DNA of 56,838 bases from Planctomycetota bacterium. GTDB taxonomy: Bacteria > Planctomycetota > Planctomycetia > Pirellulales > Pirellulaceae. The stretch covers positions 1 to 56,838 of the forward strand of contig QWPJ01000057.1 of NCBI GenBank assembly GCA_003671195.1, given 5' to 3'. Below the pieces are notes generated by a model. The model was given only the letters and a program-made list of their open reading frames with translations. It had not been told where the DNA came from and ran no database searches. Each line of letters begins with the position of its first letter. The stretch's first letter is position 1. Positions 26,466 to 35,935 of this stretch are shown piece after piece. The translations under genes and the position numbers were made by a program.

Positions 26466-28328
26466 TTAAGCCAATCCGTCTTCGGCCAGTCGGTCGATCT
26501 CATCCATCCGTTCGATCATGCGATGGAGATTCTCTTGTCCCCAGTGGGGGCCTTGCAAGGAGGGTTTGGTGCTCCTTTGGCCGTTCTCTTCGCCGGATAT
26601 TGACGTTGCGCTGACGTCGCTACCAAGGCTCCCCACTCCGCTTATACCAGTTCCGTTGTTCGCTTTCGTGCTGGATTCCTGCGTCGCCAGGGACCGAACC
26701 GAGAGCGAAAGCGAATCGATTTTGCTTGCCAATTCGTTGACCTGGACCGACTTGCGTTTGAAATCGGTCGACTTGTTTGCGAGTCGATCGGTCAGTTCGC
26801 TGACAGAGGTTTCCATCGCAGCCTTGACGCGGTTCAAGTGATCGACGTCGGCGGCGAGTTGGCGGTGATGGTTTTGGACTGTTTCGAATTCATGGGAAGC
26901 TTGGAGCAGTTCCCCTCGCCGGGTCGACAGGTTGCCATCGAGTTCGGCGATCGATTTATCGAGTTTGGTGCAGCGAAGTTCTCGATCTTCGATGAGCACC
27001 TTGGTTTGCGATTCGAGAAGATCGTTCAGTTCTCGTTTCTGGGAAACCTCTTCGTTCAGTCCAGCGATGCAGTTGGATAGTTGCGATTTGGAGGATTGCA
27101 GGGACTCGATTTGAGTTTGCAGGTCCTTGTGGGTTGCTACGATTTGGCGTAGGTTCGCTTGACTTGTTTCGATGGCTTCGTCGACCAAGGCTTTTTCGGT
27201 ATTGGCATCTTGAAGCGAGCGAGTGACTTCGGCGAGCGACAGCGTTTGGATTTCGATGTTTCGATCGAATTCGATCTTGAGCGACTGCAATTCCGACTGC
27301 AGTTCGGATCGGTCTTGTTCCAGGTTTCCGCACGTCTCTTGCAGGCGGTTTGCTTCGTCGCCGAGTTTCTCGATTCGGCGTTCGATCGACTGCTGATCGC
27401 GTTGGAATTGACGCTGGTTGGCTTCGTGTTCCGAGCGAGTCGATTCGAAGGCATCGCGCGATTGGGCCAATTGCTCTTCGAGTTCGAGAATATCGCGGCG
27501 GGTTTTTTCCCGCTGGGATTTCAAGTCGTTTAGATGCTCTCGTTTGGCTTCGATTTCCGAATCGACGCCACAGAGTTTCAACTTGGCATAATCGGAATCG
27601 GCTTGCAATTGAAGAATCGTATTGCGAAGCGAATCGACTTCATCGCCCAATCGGTCACGTTGGCGTCCGAATTCTTCGGCTTCGCTGGTCCACTGGGAGG
27701 CTTTGATCTGGGCCGCGACGGATTGTGCGTCGAATTCGCGAACGGAGGACTCGAGCCGTTCGAGTTGGTGCTTTTGCGATTTCCAATCACTGATCCACTT
27801 TTGGTAGAGTTGCGAAAGCGAGCGGACGTGATCGGACATGGTCTCGATCCGTCGGCCTGATTCCTTTCGGATTCGATCGCCACCGATTTCGCGGACGGAA
27901 CGATCGTAAAACAAACTGATTCCTGCCAAGAGGAAAACCATCGCTCCGGAGAGGTTGAACAACACAAACTCGTGGTCCGCGAACTGTCGCCCGTAGTTCC
28001 AGTAGTTGGTCGCCGCTGAAACTGCGATACCGAGGCCAAATAGCGAGAACGTCATCAAGCTAGGCCAGCGACCGCGGTTCGAATCCGATTCATCCTTCTG
28101 AATCCAGGAACGCACATCTGCATTGTACGAATCCAGGACTCGCACTAGCCGATCGACCGTCGTATCGTCGAGCAAGCGCTCATCGGTCGTCAGAGGCTTG
28201 GTGCGCGAGGCGAGTCCGAGCGACTCGCTGGCATTTGGGTTTGGCGATCCAGTCAACGACCAATTCCCTTCGGTGGAGACCCTTTCCTTGCTGATTTGCT
28301 CGATCGAATCGAGGACTTGGGTTTTCAC
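26466..28328 (-). CDS. Membrane-anchored coiled-coil protein of unknown function
   Basis: A 620-residue protein not matched to a family. Two hydrophobic helices (about 90-108 and 120-141) lie close together, leaving both ends on the same side, probably the cytoplasm. Residues ~150-570 form an almost unbroken coiled coil rich in Gln, Glu, Arg, Ser and Leu, resembling SMC-arm-like sequences but without Walker motifs. The tail (about 575-620) is low complexity. GTG 28328 is chosen because GGAGAGA precedes it by about 6 bp. It is divergent from the hydroxyacid dehydrogenase gene. A scaffolding role is possible but not shown. Confidence 0.75.
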   Translation of the reverse strand: MKTQVLDSIEQISKERVSTEGNWSLTGSPNPNASESLGLASRTKPLTTDERLLDDTTVDRLVRVLDSYNADVRSWIQKDESDSNRGRWPSLMTFSLFGLGIAVSAATNYWNYGRQFADHEFVLFNLSGAMVFLLAGISLFYDRSVREIGGDRIRKESGRRIETMSDHVRSLSQLYQKWISDWKSQKHQLERLESSVREFDAQSVAAQIKASQWTSEAEEFGRQRDRLGDEVDSLRNTILQLQADSDYAKLKLCGVDSEIEAKREHLNDLKSQREKTRRDILELEEQLAQSRDAFESTRSEHEANQRQFQRDQQSIERRIEKLGDEANRLQETCGNLEQDRSELQSELQSLKIEFDRNIEIQTLSLAEVTRSLQDANTEKALVDEAIETSQANLRQIVATHKDLQTQIESLQSSKSQLSNCIAGLNEEVSQKRELNDLLESQTKVLIEDRELRCTKLDKSIAELDGNLSTRRGELLQASHEFETVQNHHRQLAADVDHLNRVKAAMETSVSELTDRLANKSTDFKRKSVQVNELASKIDSLSLSVRSLATQESSTKANNGTGISGVGSLGSDVSATSISGEENGQRSTKPSLQGPHWGQENLHRMIERMDEIDRLAEDGLA

Positions 28329-28477
28329 AATTTCTCTCCAGTGGCGAGTTTGTTGTACGAGATGTGGATGTCGAATGACGACAGGTTGTCAGTTCGTCAA
28401 ACTTTTCCTAGTCCCACCATCTTTCCTGCTCGAATCTGTGGGAGAACTTTGCCTGAACTCCCAATCGGCGGAACAAT

Positions 28478-28486
28478 TGGTATAAT
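28478..28486 (+). promoter_or_regulatory. Extended -10 promoter candidate for the dehydrogenase-aldolase operon
   Basis: TGGTATAAT: TG-N followed by a perfect TATAAT at 28481-28486, 36 bp upstream of the dehydrogenase ATG. The -35 at the usual spacing is not consensus. It lies in the divergent spacer shared with the coiled-coil gene. Confidence 0.5.
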
Positions 28487-28522
28487 CGGAGTGTTTTTCG
28501 AGAATGAGCTCAGGAAAGATTC

Positions 28523-29581
28523 ATGTCATCAACCCCGATGCGAATTTTGGTAACGGCCCAAGCGTTCGCGGTGAGCGGAGGTGTTTTCCGTGATAAGTTG
28601 GTCAAGCTGGGGTGTACGGTAATCGACTCGGAAGCATGGGGTCCGTTGACACTCGATCGGTTGATCGACCAGGCTCGGGATTGCGATGCGATTGTCGCGG
28701 CGACCGATCCTTACTGTCAGGCCGCCTTCGACGCTTTACCGCGTCTGAAGCTTGTGGCTCGATGTGGGATTGGGGTCGACAGTGTGGATTTGGCATCGGC
28801 CAGCGAGCATGGCATTCTTGTGACCAACGTACCGGACGCGATGACCGATGCGGTAGCAGATTACTGCATGGGACTGCTCCTTTCGGTCGCCAGGCATATC
28901 CACATCGGATACGAGTGCATGCAAGGGGGGCGGTGGGCCGAGTACCCGGGAGTTGAGCTTCGTGGCAAGACGCTTGGACTGGTTGGTTTTGGACGCATTG
29001 GCCAAGCCGTGGCGAGTCGAGCGTTGGGGTTTGGATTGAAACTTGCCGTTCATGACCCGTGGATGCGGGCCTTGATCGAGTCTGGGAAAATGGAGTCAGG
29101 CAAGCTCGATAGCGAATTGGTTGCGTTAGCGGATCGTGTTCGCTGGGTGGACATGGCCGAGTTGCTCGAAGGCTCGGACTTTGTGTCGATTCACGCTCCG
29201 AACACGCCCGAGACAAAGCATATGATCAACAGTCAGGCTTTTGAGAAAATGCGCAGGACGGCTTATTTGATCAATACTGCTCGGGGTGCATTGGTCGATC
29301 CTGCGGCGTTGGTCGAAGCGGTCCGTAGGGGCCAGATTGCTGGGGCAGCAATGGATGTGTACGAACAAGAGCCTTTGCCGATCGATGATCCTTTGCGATC
29401 GGCGCCGAATCTTCTTTTGACCCCACATAATGCGTTCAATTCCCGCGAGGCGGCCGTCCGGATGAGTCAGGGTTGTTACGAACCGATTTTGGATATCCTG
29501 GAAGGACGGATTCCTAAGTCGGTTTGCAATCCAGAGGTGTTGCGTTCTGACTTGCTTCGGGTCAAGCAATGGACCCTGTGA
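28523..29581 (+). CDS. D-isomer-specific 2-hydroxyacid dehydrogenase (CtBP/PGDH-like)
   Basis: A 352-residue NAD(P)-dependent oxidoreductase. The catalytic set is complete: Arg254 in NTARGALVD, Glu283 in DVYEQEP and His302 in TPHNAF. The dinucleotide motif is GFGRIG (155-160), and VARCGIGVDSVDL is the substrate-loop region. CtBP-like, phosphoglycerate or other 2-oxoacid dehydrogenases share this pattern, and it lacks the ACT domain of many SerA enzymes, so a serine-pathway role is not implied. AGGAAAG stands before ATG 28523. An aldolase that yields 2-oxoacids follows 59 bp later, which suggests the pair works on related substrates. Confidence 0.85.
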   Translation: MSSTPMRILVTAQAFAVSGGVFRDKLVKLGCTVIDSEAWGPLTLDRLIDQARDCDAIVAATDPYCQAAFDALPRLKLVARCGIGVDSVDLASASEHGILVTNVPDAMTDAVADYCMGLLLSVARHIHIGYECMQGGRWAEYPGVELRGKTLGLVGFGRIGQAVASRALGFGLKLAVHDPWMRALIESGKMESGKLDSELVALADRVRWVDMAELLEGSDFVSIHAPNTPETKHMINSQAFEKMRRTAYLINTARGALVDPAALVEAVRRGQIAGAAMDVYEQEPLPIDDPLRSAPNLLLTPHNAFNSREAAVRMSQGCYEPILDILEGRIPKSVCNPEVLRSDLLRVKQWTL

Positions 29582-29640
29582 CCCTTTTATCTGTTGATCC
29601 GCGGGCTAACTGAAGAAACGAATCGATTGGAAATAGATCT

Positions 29641-30435
29641 ATGAAAACCAATACCGTACGAGAAGCCTTGCGGCGGGGCGAGCCGCAGGTCGGGACATGG
29701 CTATCGCTATCGAGTCCGGTGGCTGCGAGGTTTATGGCTCGTGCGGGGTTTCCCTGGTTGACCCTCGATATGGAGCACAGCAACTGCGATTGGGAGACTG
29801 CATCGGCTATCTTTGCCCATGTTGCTGAGGGGGGCTCTGTGCCGTTGGTCCGCGTCGCGTCGATCACCCATGAGAACGCCAAAAGGGCGTTGGATTTAGG
29901 AGCTTACGGGATCGTCTTCCCGATGTGCAATTCGGTCGAGTTGGCTCAATTGGCCGTATCGAGTTGCAAGTACCCACCTGCAGGGACTCGCAGCGTTGGG
30001 GGTAGTTTGCATGCGTTGAATTTTGGAACCGATGCTGCGGAATACTACAAACGAGCCAACGATCAGATTCTGGTGGTCGTGCAAGCTGAGCATATCGATG
30101 CGGTTGAAAGAATCGACCAGATACTGAGCGTCCCTGGCGTCGATGCGGTATTTGTTGGGCCGAATGATCTCCTTGCATCGATGGGCAAGACTCCACAGAT
30201 GGAGACCGACGATCCGGAATTTGTCGAGGCATTGAGCAAGATCCTCCGGTCGGCCAAAGCGCATGGTGTTTCGGCTGGGATCCACGTTGCCGATGCCAGT
30301 GCAGCCCAAAGGCGTATTGAAGAAGGCTGGCAGTTGATCGCCATCAGCAGCGAGCTCGGGTTCATGAATCAAGCAGTCGCCTCGACGCTTGAGAGTTTAG
30401 GCCGTACGGTTTCGGCTCCGGCTGCTCGTTACTAG
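29641..30435 (+). CDS. HpcH/HpaI-family class II 2-oxoacid aldolase
   Basis: A 264-residue metal-dependent aldolase. Members cleave 4-hydroxy-2-oxoacids to pyruvate or oxaloacetate-type products and an aldehyde. Key residues visible: His46 in LDMEHSN (general base), Arg71 in LVRVAS (pyruvate carboxylate), Glu150 in VVVQAEH and Asp176 in VGPNDLL (metal ligands), with PPAGTRSVGG as the family loop. It is closest in pattern to 4-hydroxy-2-oxoheptanedioate or 2-dehydro-3-deoxyglucarate aldolases; the substrate cannot be fixed. GGAAATAG precedes ATG 29641. The next gene starts 16 bp after its stop. Confidence 0.87.
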   Translation: MKTNTVREALRRGEPQVGTWLSLSSPVAARFMARAGFPWLTLDMEHSNCDWETASAIFAHVAEGGSVPLVRVASITHENAKRALDLGAYGIVFPMCNSVELAQLAVSSCKYPPAGTRSVGGSLHALNFGTDAAEYYKRANDQILVVVQAEHIDAVERIDQILSVPGVDAVFVGPNDLLASMGKTPQMETDDPEFVEALSKILRSAKAHGVSAGIHVADASAAQRRIEEGWQLIAISSELGFMNQAVASTLESLGRTVSAPAARY

Positions 30436-30451
30436 TTTAGGAGTACCTTCG

Positions 30452-33400
30452 ATGCGACATTGGACCGTCAGCCGACTCGTTACACTTGCGGTATTCATCG
30501 GATGTGCTTGCGGGCTAGGGGAATCCACACAAGCTCAGGAGCAGCTTACGGATCGGCCGAGCCGAGTATCGCAACCAGCGACGACCAATCGGGGTATAGC
30601 GATCCTCCACACCCAAGAGGGTCCTTATCCGGGAATAGGAGTCGGGCAGATTCTCATCGGTGCAGGGCAAGTTGCCTCGGATGCGACGGTTCGAGTGGTT
30701 GCGACGGAGAAGGATCAGCGAATTTTTTATCCTGCGATTGAGATCGTCTCGATCGATCCCGAACCGGTCGTCAGATCGGGGACCGAGGATCCGAACGGAC
30801 CGCCATCGCGAAGGATTGGGGATGGATCGGTATTGAAGCGATTGCGGAAAGCGGTCGAGCGATTGCGAGATACGATCGATCCGCTCGAGCATGTGAGGAT
30901 TCATTTCCTATTTGTTGGCGAGGCACCGCTGACGATTCAGCTCGATGGAGAGGTTCAGCAAACGATCGAACTGGTGCCCAAATCGCTCGACGAGCGTCGG
31001 GTCGATGGAGCGACCCCCAATCGTTGGAATCTGCTGCTCGATCAGTGGTGGACCAGTTATGTCGAGCAAGCCAAGCGTCAGATAGTCCGGAGCGACTACC
31101 CGAGTCTTGTCGAACGCTACTTGGTCTATTCGCTTGCGAATCGCTTCGGTTTTCCGATTCCGGACTTGGAGCAGCCCAAGCCGACGATTTTGAGCAAGCC
31201 CAATGACCCGACTTCGACTTTGGAATTGATCGCAGGGTCCGAGTCGTTGCGGGATCGTTTGCGCAACGAGCAATTGACGGTGAGTGTAGCGGACACCTCT
31301 AGGCGTGTGGCGATACCGCAGCCACCGCGATGGATAACCCATCCGATTCCGGCGCTTCGTGCAGGCCAGAGCTTGGATGCCATTGCGATCGAGCCGATTG
31401 CCAAGGTGGTACCTTCGGAGTGCTTTTACATCCGCTTTGGATCCTTTCAAAACTACTTGTGGTTTCAGAAGCTCAGTGAGTCACGCGGTGGGGACATCGC
31501 GCAGCTTGCTTTGATGCGGGGCTACAATTACGAGAGTACCGAGCGGGTTGAGCGGTTGCTAAACACCAAGATGAATACCATCAGCAAGCTCTTTGGTGAT
31601 GCGGTTATCTCGGATATGGCATTCGTTGGATACGACCTCTATTTGCAAGACGGTCCGACGATGGGGGTCGTTTTTGAGGCGAAGAACTTCGGTTTACTCA
31701 AATCGTCCTTCGAGCAAGAGCGGCTCGCGACGTTCGAAAAGATCGAACCTCAGGGGGGCAAATTGCGAGAGGAGTTGATCGAGGGTCAGAACGTATCGTT
31801 TCTGAGCGCTCCGGATCATTCCGTCCGATCGTTCATGGTCCTAGCCGAGCCTTATGTTTTTATCACATCGAGTCGAGAGTTAGCCAGACGATTCCTTGAG
31901 GTACAAAAAACAGGGGAGTCGATGGCTCAGTTGCCAGCGTTTCGGTTTGCTCGACTGATGATGCCCGAAGAGCACGACTATGACGTGTTCGCCTATTTTT
32001 CGTCGGAGTTTTTTCAGAATCTCGTTTCGCCCCGATATCAGATCGAACTCAAGAGGCGCATGCGGGCCGTCGCAGCGCTCGAGAACGCCGAACTTGCGAA
32101 CATCGTAGCTAAGAACGAGCAGACGCGAGGGCTTCTGGGGATCCACAAAGGCAAGAGCAAATCCGACTCGATTCCTCCGGATTGGCTTCCAGGAGATCAG
32201 ATGGACTATCTCATTGGCCAGGGGTATTTGCCACGTTGGTTTCAGCAAAGGGTCGATGGTTCCGAAACGATCCGTTTTCAAGGGGGCTGGTACGATTCGG
32301 TGCGAGGGCGACGAGGTAGTTTTTTGCCGATTGTCGATGTCCCATTGGTGGATTGCACCCCAGAGGAATCCGCCGAGTATCGCGAATCGACCGAGTTTTA
32401 CACCAAGGATTGGCAGCAGACCGATCCGTTGATGTTTGGGTTGCGCCGTTATGAGCACCCAGAGAACCCGAAGGCAGAGCGGGTGGCCATCGAGGCGTAT
32501 ATCGCACCTCTTGGGAGCGACAAGTACGGTTGGATGAGTCTGCTCCTTGCCCCACCTGTCGAACAGCAAGTTCAATTGCCTTTAGACGATGTTGTCAACG
32601 TACAGCTCCACATGCGAGGAAACGGTTTCGGAAAAAATACGGTGCCCAATCACATCCTGTTTTCGGGTTTGAAGGATATCGAGTTGCCTTTTCCGGAAGA
32701 GACCAAGGGGCTCTTTGCGACGCTTGGGCTCTTGAAGTCCCTTCCGGTCTATCTGGGAGCTTGGCCCAAGCCTGGATTCCTCGATAGTCTTCCGTTGGGT
32801 CTCGGGGGCGGGTTGCCCGACGCGACTGGATTCTCGAAGACCTTCATTGGGATTTGGCGTTGGCAGATGGAGGGCTTTAGCATCCTGTCGTTCCACCGAG
32901 AGATTTTGGAAGTCTGTGCGTCGTTGGTTCGAATGATTCCGGCCGACGATGTAGCTCAAGGGCGATTGAGGGTTGGAAACATAGCCGAAAGTCGGGTCGC
33001 TGGATGGTTCAATACGCTTGGGTTCAGGCAAGCCGCGCAGGCGACTCGGGGCAACTTGTTTTTGCTCGATGCGGTGGGCCAGCAGCTTGGGCTCCAGGCC
33101 GATCAGGCCAAGGTCGTCAGCGAGGAGTTGCTCGATGCGAAATTGCAATGCACGCTCAATGGAGAGTACCGATTGAAGGATGGGCTCTGGGAGACGACGG
33201 GTTGGCCCGAGTCTCTATCGCTTGCTCCAGGATCGCATCGTTCGACCGTTGGGTTCGACACCTTGCATACCGTGCCCCCCAAGGGGTACCGATGCGGTTG
33301 GCTCGAGTGGTTTCGTGGAGGGACGTTGCATCTGACTCAGCTACCTGAACGATTGGTTGTTGTGGGGCATGTGGATATGGAGCTCTTGCCGGTCAAAACG

Positions 33401-33535
33401 GCCAACGGGCAGGAGTCCACCGAGAAATCTGGTGGTCTACCGAAGCTCAACTTCGACATCTATAGCTTGCCATTTAAGATGTTCAATTCGGACAAGCCTC
33501 CGAAGAAGCAGGAAACCAAGGAGCGAGGTTTCTGA
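30452..33535 (+). CDS. Large secreted protein of unknown function
   Basis: A 1027-residue protein with a signal peptide (LVTLAVFIGCACGLGESTQAQ, cleavage about residue 29). No family is recognised. The body alternates beta-rich and helical segments without repeats, cofactor motifs or further membrane helices. Notable stretches are FYIRFGSFQNYLWFQKLS (about 327-344), YVFITSSRELARRFL (about 468-482) and an acidic/Pro-poor middle; the C-terminal 30 residues are Lys/Pro-rich. It looks like one of the large conserved periplasmic proteins of planctomycetes. AGGAGT at 30439-30444 supports ATG 30452. Its stop overlaps the next start by one base, so the RNase HII-like protein is translationally coupled to it. 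Confidence 0.75.
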   Translation: MRHWTVSRLVTLAVFIGCACGLGESTQAQEQLTDRPSRVSQPATTNRGIAILHTQEGPYPGIGVGQILIGAGQVASDATVRVVATEKDQRIFYPAIEIVSIDPEPVVRSGTEDPNGPPSRRIGDGSVLKRLRKAVERLRDTIDPLEHVRIHFLFVGEAPLTIQLDGEVQQTIELVPKSLDERRVDGATPNRWNLLLDQWWTSYVEQAKRQIVRSDYPSLVERYLVYSLANRFGFPIPDLEQPKPTILSKPNDPTSTLELIAGSESLRDRLRNEQLTVSVADTSRRVAIPQPPRWITHPIPALRAGQSLDAIAIEPIAKVVPSECFYIRFGSFQNYLWFQKLSESRGGDIAQLALMRGYNYESTERVERLLNTKMNTISKLFGDAVISDMAFVGYDLYLQDGPTMGVVFEAKNFGLLKSSFEQERLATFEKIEPQGGKLREELIEGQNVSFLSAPDHSVRSFMVLAEPYVFITSSRELARRFLEVQKTGESMAQLPAFRFARLMMPEEHDYDVFAYFSSEFFQNLVSPRYQIELKRRMRAVAALENAELANIVAKNEQTRGLLGIHKGKSKSDSIPPDWLPGDQMDYLIGQGYLPRWFQQRVDGSETIRFQGGWYDSVRGRRGSFLPIVDVPLVDCTPEESAEYRESTEFYTKDWQQTDPLMFGLRRYEHPENPKAERVAIEAYIAPLGSDKYGWMSLLLAPPVEQQVQLPLDDVVNVQLHMRGNGFGKNTVPNHILFSGLKDIELPFPEETKGLFATLGLLKSLPVYLGAWPKPGFLDSLPLGLGGGLPDATGFSKTFIGIWRWQMEGFSILSFHREILEVCASLVRMIPADDVAQGRLRVGNIAESRVAGWFNTLGFRQAAQATRGNLFLLDAVGQQLGLQADQAKVVSEELLDAKLQCTLNGEYRLKDGLWETTGWPESLSLAPGSHRSTVGFDTLHTVPPKGYRCGWLEWFRGGTLHLTQLPERLVVVGHVDMELLPVKTANGQESTEKSGGLPKLNFDIYSLPFKMFNSDKPPKKQETKERGF

Positions 33536-34548
33536 TGCGATTGGTGTTAGGGGTCGACGAGGCTGGCTACGGCCCGAACCTTGGGCCTTTGGTCGTCGCG
33601 GTGAGTGCCTGGGCCGTCGATTCGCGCCTGGAGGTACTCGATGGACTTGAACCATTCGCTCCGGAGTTTCAAGCGGCCAGTTGGACACCCAGAAGCGCGT
33701 TTGTTCCTTTTGGGGATTCGAAGAAGATTTACCAATCGGGAAAAGGGTTGGCGGGGCTGAACTTTGCCCTGCGTTTTTTCGAGTCGATTTTCGAGGGCAA
33801 GCCCCCCCAGAAACGCCCTTGGTTCGAGCTAGGTCAGTTGGCACAGGAGGATCTATCGCGCGTTGAATCCCATCCCTGGTACCGTTGCAAAAATCCCGTC
33901 AAGGGCCTCGGTCGAGCCAATCAAGTCGACTGGAACTCCGAAGCGAGTTGTCGTTTCGCCAGGGAGAAGCTCCTGAAGTTAGGGGTTCGGCTGATCGGTT
34001 TTCGACTGAGGGTACTGGACGAAGCCTATTTCAACGAGTGCGTAGATCGACTCGGCAACAAATCCGATGTGCTAGGACACATCAGCTTGGAATTGGCTTG
34101 GAAGGTCCTAGGCGAGTGCATGGATTTCCATTCGTTCAAGGGGATCGAAATCTATTGCGATCGGCAGGGGGGGCGCAAGAAATATGCGGGGCTCATCTCG
34201 CAGACGTATGAGCGATCGCATCGGGAGTCTCAGGTTCCCTTTTGTTCGGTGGTCGGCGAGAGCCCAAAAACGAGTGTCTATTCGATGCGTCATGCGGGTA
34301 TTGCGACATCGATCCGTTTCCAAGTTCATGGAGATTCGCTTTTCCCGCCCGCTGCGGCGTCGATGGTCGCCAAATGGGCTAGAGAATCGCTGATGGAGCG
34401 GTTCAACGGTTATTGGCGTGAAGTTGTCGGTCCCGGGTTGAAGCCAACGGCGGGCTATGCGGTCGATGCGGCTCGTTTTGCCAGGGATATCGAGCCTTGG
34501 ATCACCAAACTAGCGATCGAGAAAAACCAGTGGTGGCGCCGGAAGTAA
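33535..34548 (+). CDS. Divergent RNase HII-like protein
   Basis: A 337-residue protein with RNase H-fold features of the HII type. GVDEAGYGPNLGP (6-18) matches the RNase HII GxDEAGRGPxxGP opening, with Asp8 and Glu9. DSKK follows at 61-64, a strand ending in YCDRQ gives Asp209, and HGDSLFPPAAASMVAK (265-280) matches the HII block with Asp267. GLKPTAGYAVD (301-311) corresponds to the late GYPTxxH region. Thus all four acidic residues of the active site are present, but the Arg of GRG is Tyr (GYG) and ~100 residues are inserted between DSKK and the third Asp. RNase HII removes ribonucleotides from DNA hybrids; this version may act differently. A canonical rnhB was not seen in the window. Confidence 0.65.
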   Translation: MRLVLGVDEAGYGPNLGPLVVAVSAWAVDSRLEVLDGLEPFAPEFQAASWTPRSAFVPFGDSKKIYQSGKGLAGLNFALRFFESIFEGKPPQKRPWFELGQLAQEDLSRVESHPWYRCKNPVKGLGRANQVDWNSEASCRFAREKLLKLGVRLIGFRLRVLDEAYFNECVDRLGNKSDVLGHISLELAWKVLGECMDFHSFKGIEIYCDRQGGRKKYAGLISQTYERSHRESQVPFCSVVGESPKTSVYSMRHAGIATSIRFQVHGDSLFPPAAASMVAKWARESLMERFNGYWREVVGPGLKPTAGYAVDAARFARDIEPWITKLAIEKNQWWRRK

Positions 34549-34563
34549 GGGGGCTAGATAAGT

Positions 34564-34569
34564 TATAAT
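34564..34569 (+). promoter_or_regulatory. Candidate -10 box for the esterase and haem-protein genes
   Basis: Perfect TATAAT 38 bp upstream of the esterase ATG 34607, in the 58-bp gap after the RNase HII-like gene. No consensus -35 is seen. It could allow separate transcription of the last two genes of the cluster. Confidence 0.4.
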
Positions 34570-34606
34570 TTCGAACGCTGCACAAGGGTACAAACGGCGA
34601 ATAGAC

Positions 34607-35935
34607 ATGGATCACGCTCGGGGAGATAAGCCATTGATAGGAATGCGTTCGAAGCTACCGAATGGTTCAGTGCATTGGAATGTGCCTTTCGGTTCGATGA
34701 TTGGACTTTGGTGTCTGATGGTGGGTTGGCTCCCCCCGGCCTGTGCGCAACAAGCTTCTGGAGCGAAGTCTGATTCCGCCAAGAGTTCCAAAGTAAAAGT
34801 CACTTGGCAGGTAACGGTCCCCGAGGGAACCCCAGAGAGTTCTAAGGTCTACATCGCCGGGAGCATCGATGCGTTTGGGCCTTGGCAGCCGAACGCGTTT
34901 GAAATGGCCAAGCAGGAGGATGGGACTTATCGAGCCGACGTCGAGCTGCCGATTGGAACGCGAGTCGAGTACAAGTTCACGCGAGGGAGTTGGGCGACGG
35001 TTGAGAAGACGCCCCAGGGGGCTGAGATTCAAAATCGTTTGTTGTCGGTGCGCGGGCCCGAAACGGTTCGTGTTGCGATAGCTAGCTGGGCGATTCCTAA
35101 GTCGGCTCCGAGTTCGACGGCAACCGGGGACCTGCGTTGGATGGACTTTGCGAGTGAAGTTTTGGGATCCAAACGACGCGTTACCGTATGGTTACCCCCG
35201 CAGTATCGCGACCGTTTGCAAGAAGGTTTTCCGGTGGTCTATTGCCTTGACGGGCAGAATTTATTCGATCGGCAGCGGGCTGCATTTGGTGTGGAATGGG
35301 AGGCAGATGAAACGGCACGAGCCTTGGCAAGTGGTCCGGCGAATCTTCCATTGATTCTGGTGGGAATCGACAATTCCAAGGATCGGTTTGATGAGTACAC
35401 CCCGGTAGTCGATGAGGTCTCCGACAAGCCCGTGGGAGGAAAGGCCGATGAGTATTTGCGATTTCTTGTGACGGAACTCAAACCGTGGATCGATCAGGAG
35501 TTCCGCACGCTCAAAAGCACTGAAACGACCGCGATCGTAGGCTCGTCGTTGGGTGGGGTGTTGGTATTGCATGCGCTCAGGACGCATCCCGAAGTCTTCG
35601 GCAAAGGAGCGGCGATGTCGCCCTCTTTGTTTTGGGGGCAGGGGTATACGATTCAGCAGTACAGCCAACCGCCGAGCGATCAGGCTTTCGGCGGCAAGCA
35701 GCGGCTATGGTTGGATATCGGTACGAGGGAGGGCAAGAGCGACCGAGGGCAAGTCCAGGCCGTCGAGCAGACCGAGCAGTTGGCCGAGGCTCTCAAGCAG
35801 CACCATCGCGAGCGAATCGAAGTTCGAACCATGATCGATTCGGAGGCCAAGCACCATGAGGCAGCTTGGGCCCGCCGATTACCAATCGCCTTAGAGTTCC
35901 TATTTTCCAGCCCCGTCGAAGGGGGATCCAAATGA
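34607..35935 (+). CDS. Secreted esterase with N-terminal starch-binding-like (CBM20-type) domain
   Basis: A 442-residue exported protein. A signal peptide occupies about residues 27-48 (GSMIGLWCLMVGWLPPACAQ). Residues ~63-160 form a CBM20-like sandwich (VYIAGSIDAFGPWQPNAFEM..DGTYRADVELPIGTRVEYKFTRGSW). Residues ~185-440 are a putative-esterase (Fes/EstD, PF00756-like) domain: RRVTVWLPPQY, nucleophile Ser314 in VGSSLGG and a late His in AKHHEAAW. Related enzymes cut feruloyl, acetyl or siderophore esters; here a polysaccharide-linked ester is plausible. ATG 34643 is a possible shorter start with GATAGG ahead of it. It overlaps the next gene by ATGA. Confidence 0.82.
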   Translation: MDHARGDKPLIGMRSKLPNGSVHWNVPFGSMIGLWCLMVGWLPPACAQQASGAKSDSAKSSKVKVTWQVTVPEGTPESSKVYIAGSIDAFGPWQPNAFEMAKQEDGTYRADVELPIGTRVEYKFTRGSWATVEKTPQGAEIQNRLLSVRGPETVRVAIASWAIPKSAPSSTATGDLRWMDFASEVLGSKRRVTVWLPPQYRDRLQEGFPVVYCLDGQNLFDRQRAAFGVEWEADETARALASGPANLPLILVGIDNSKDRFDEYTPVVDEVSDKPVGGKADEYLRFLVTELKPWIDQEFRTLKSTETTAIVGSSLGGVLVLHALRTHPEVFGKGAAMSPSLFWGQGYTIQQYSQPPSDQAFGGKQRLWLDIGTREGKSDRGQVQAVEQTEQLAEALKQHHRERIEVRTMIDSEAKHHEAAWARRLPIALEFLFSSPVEGGSK

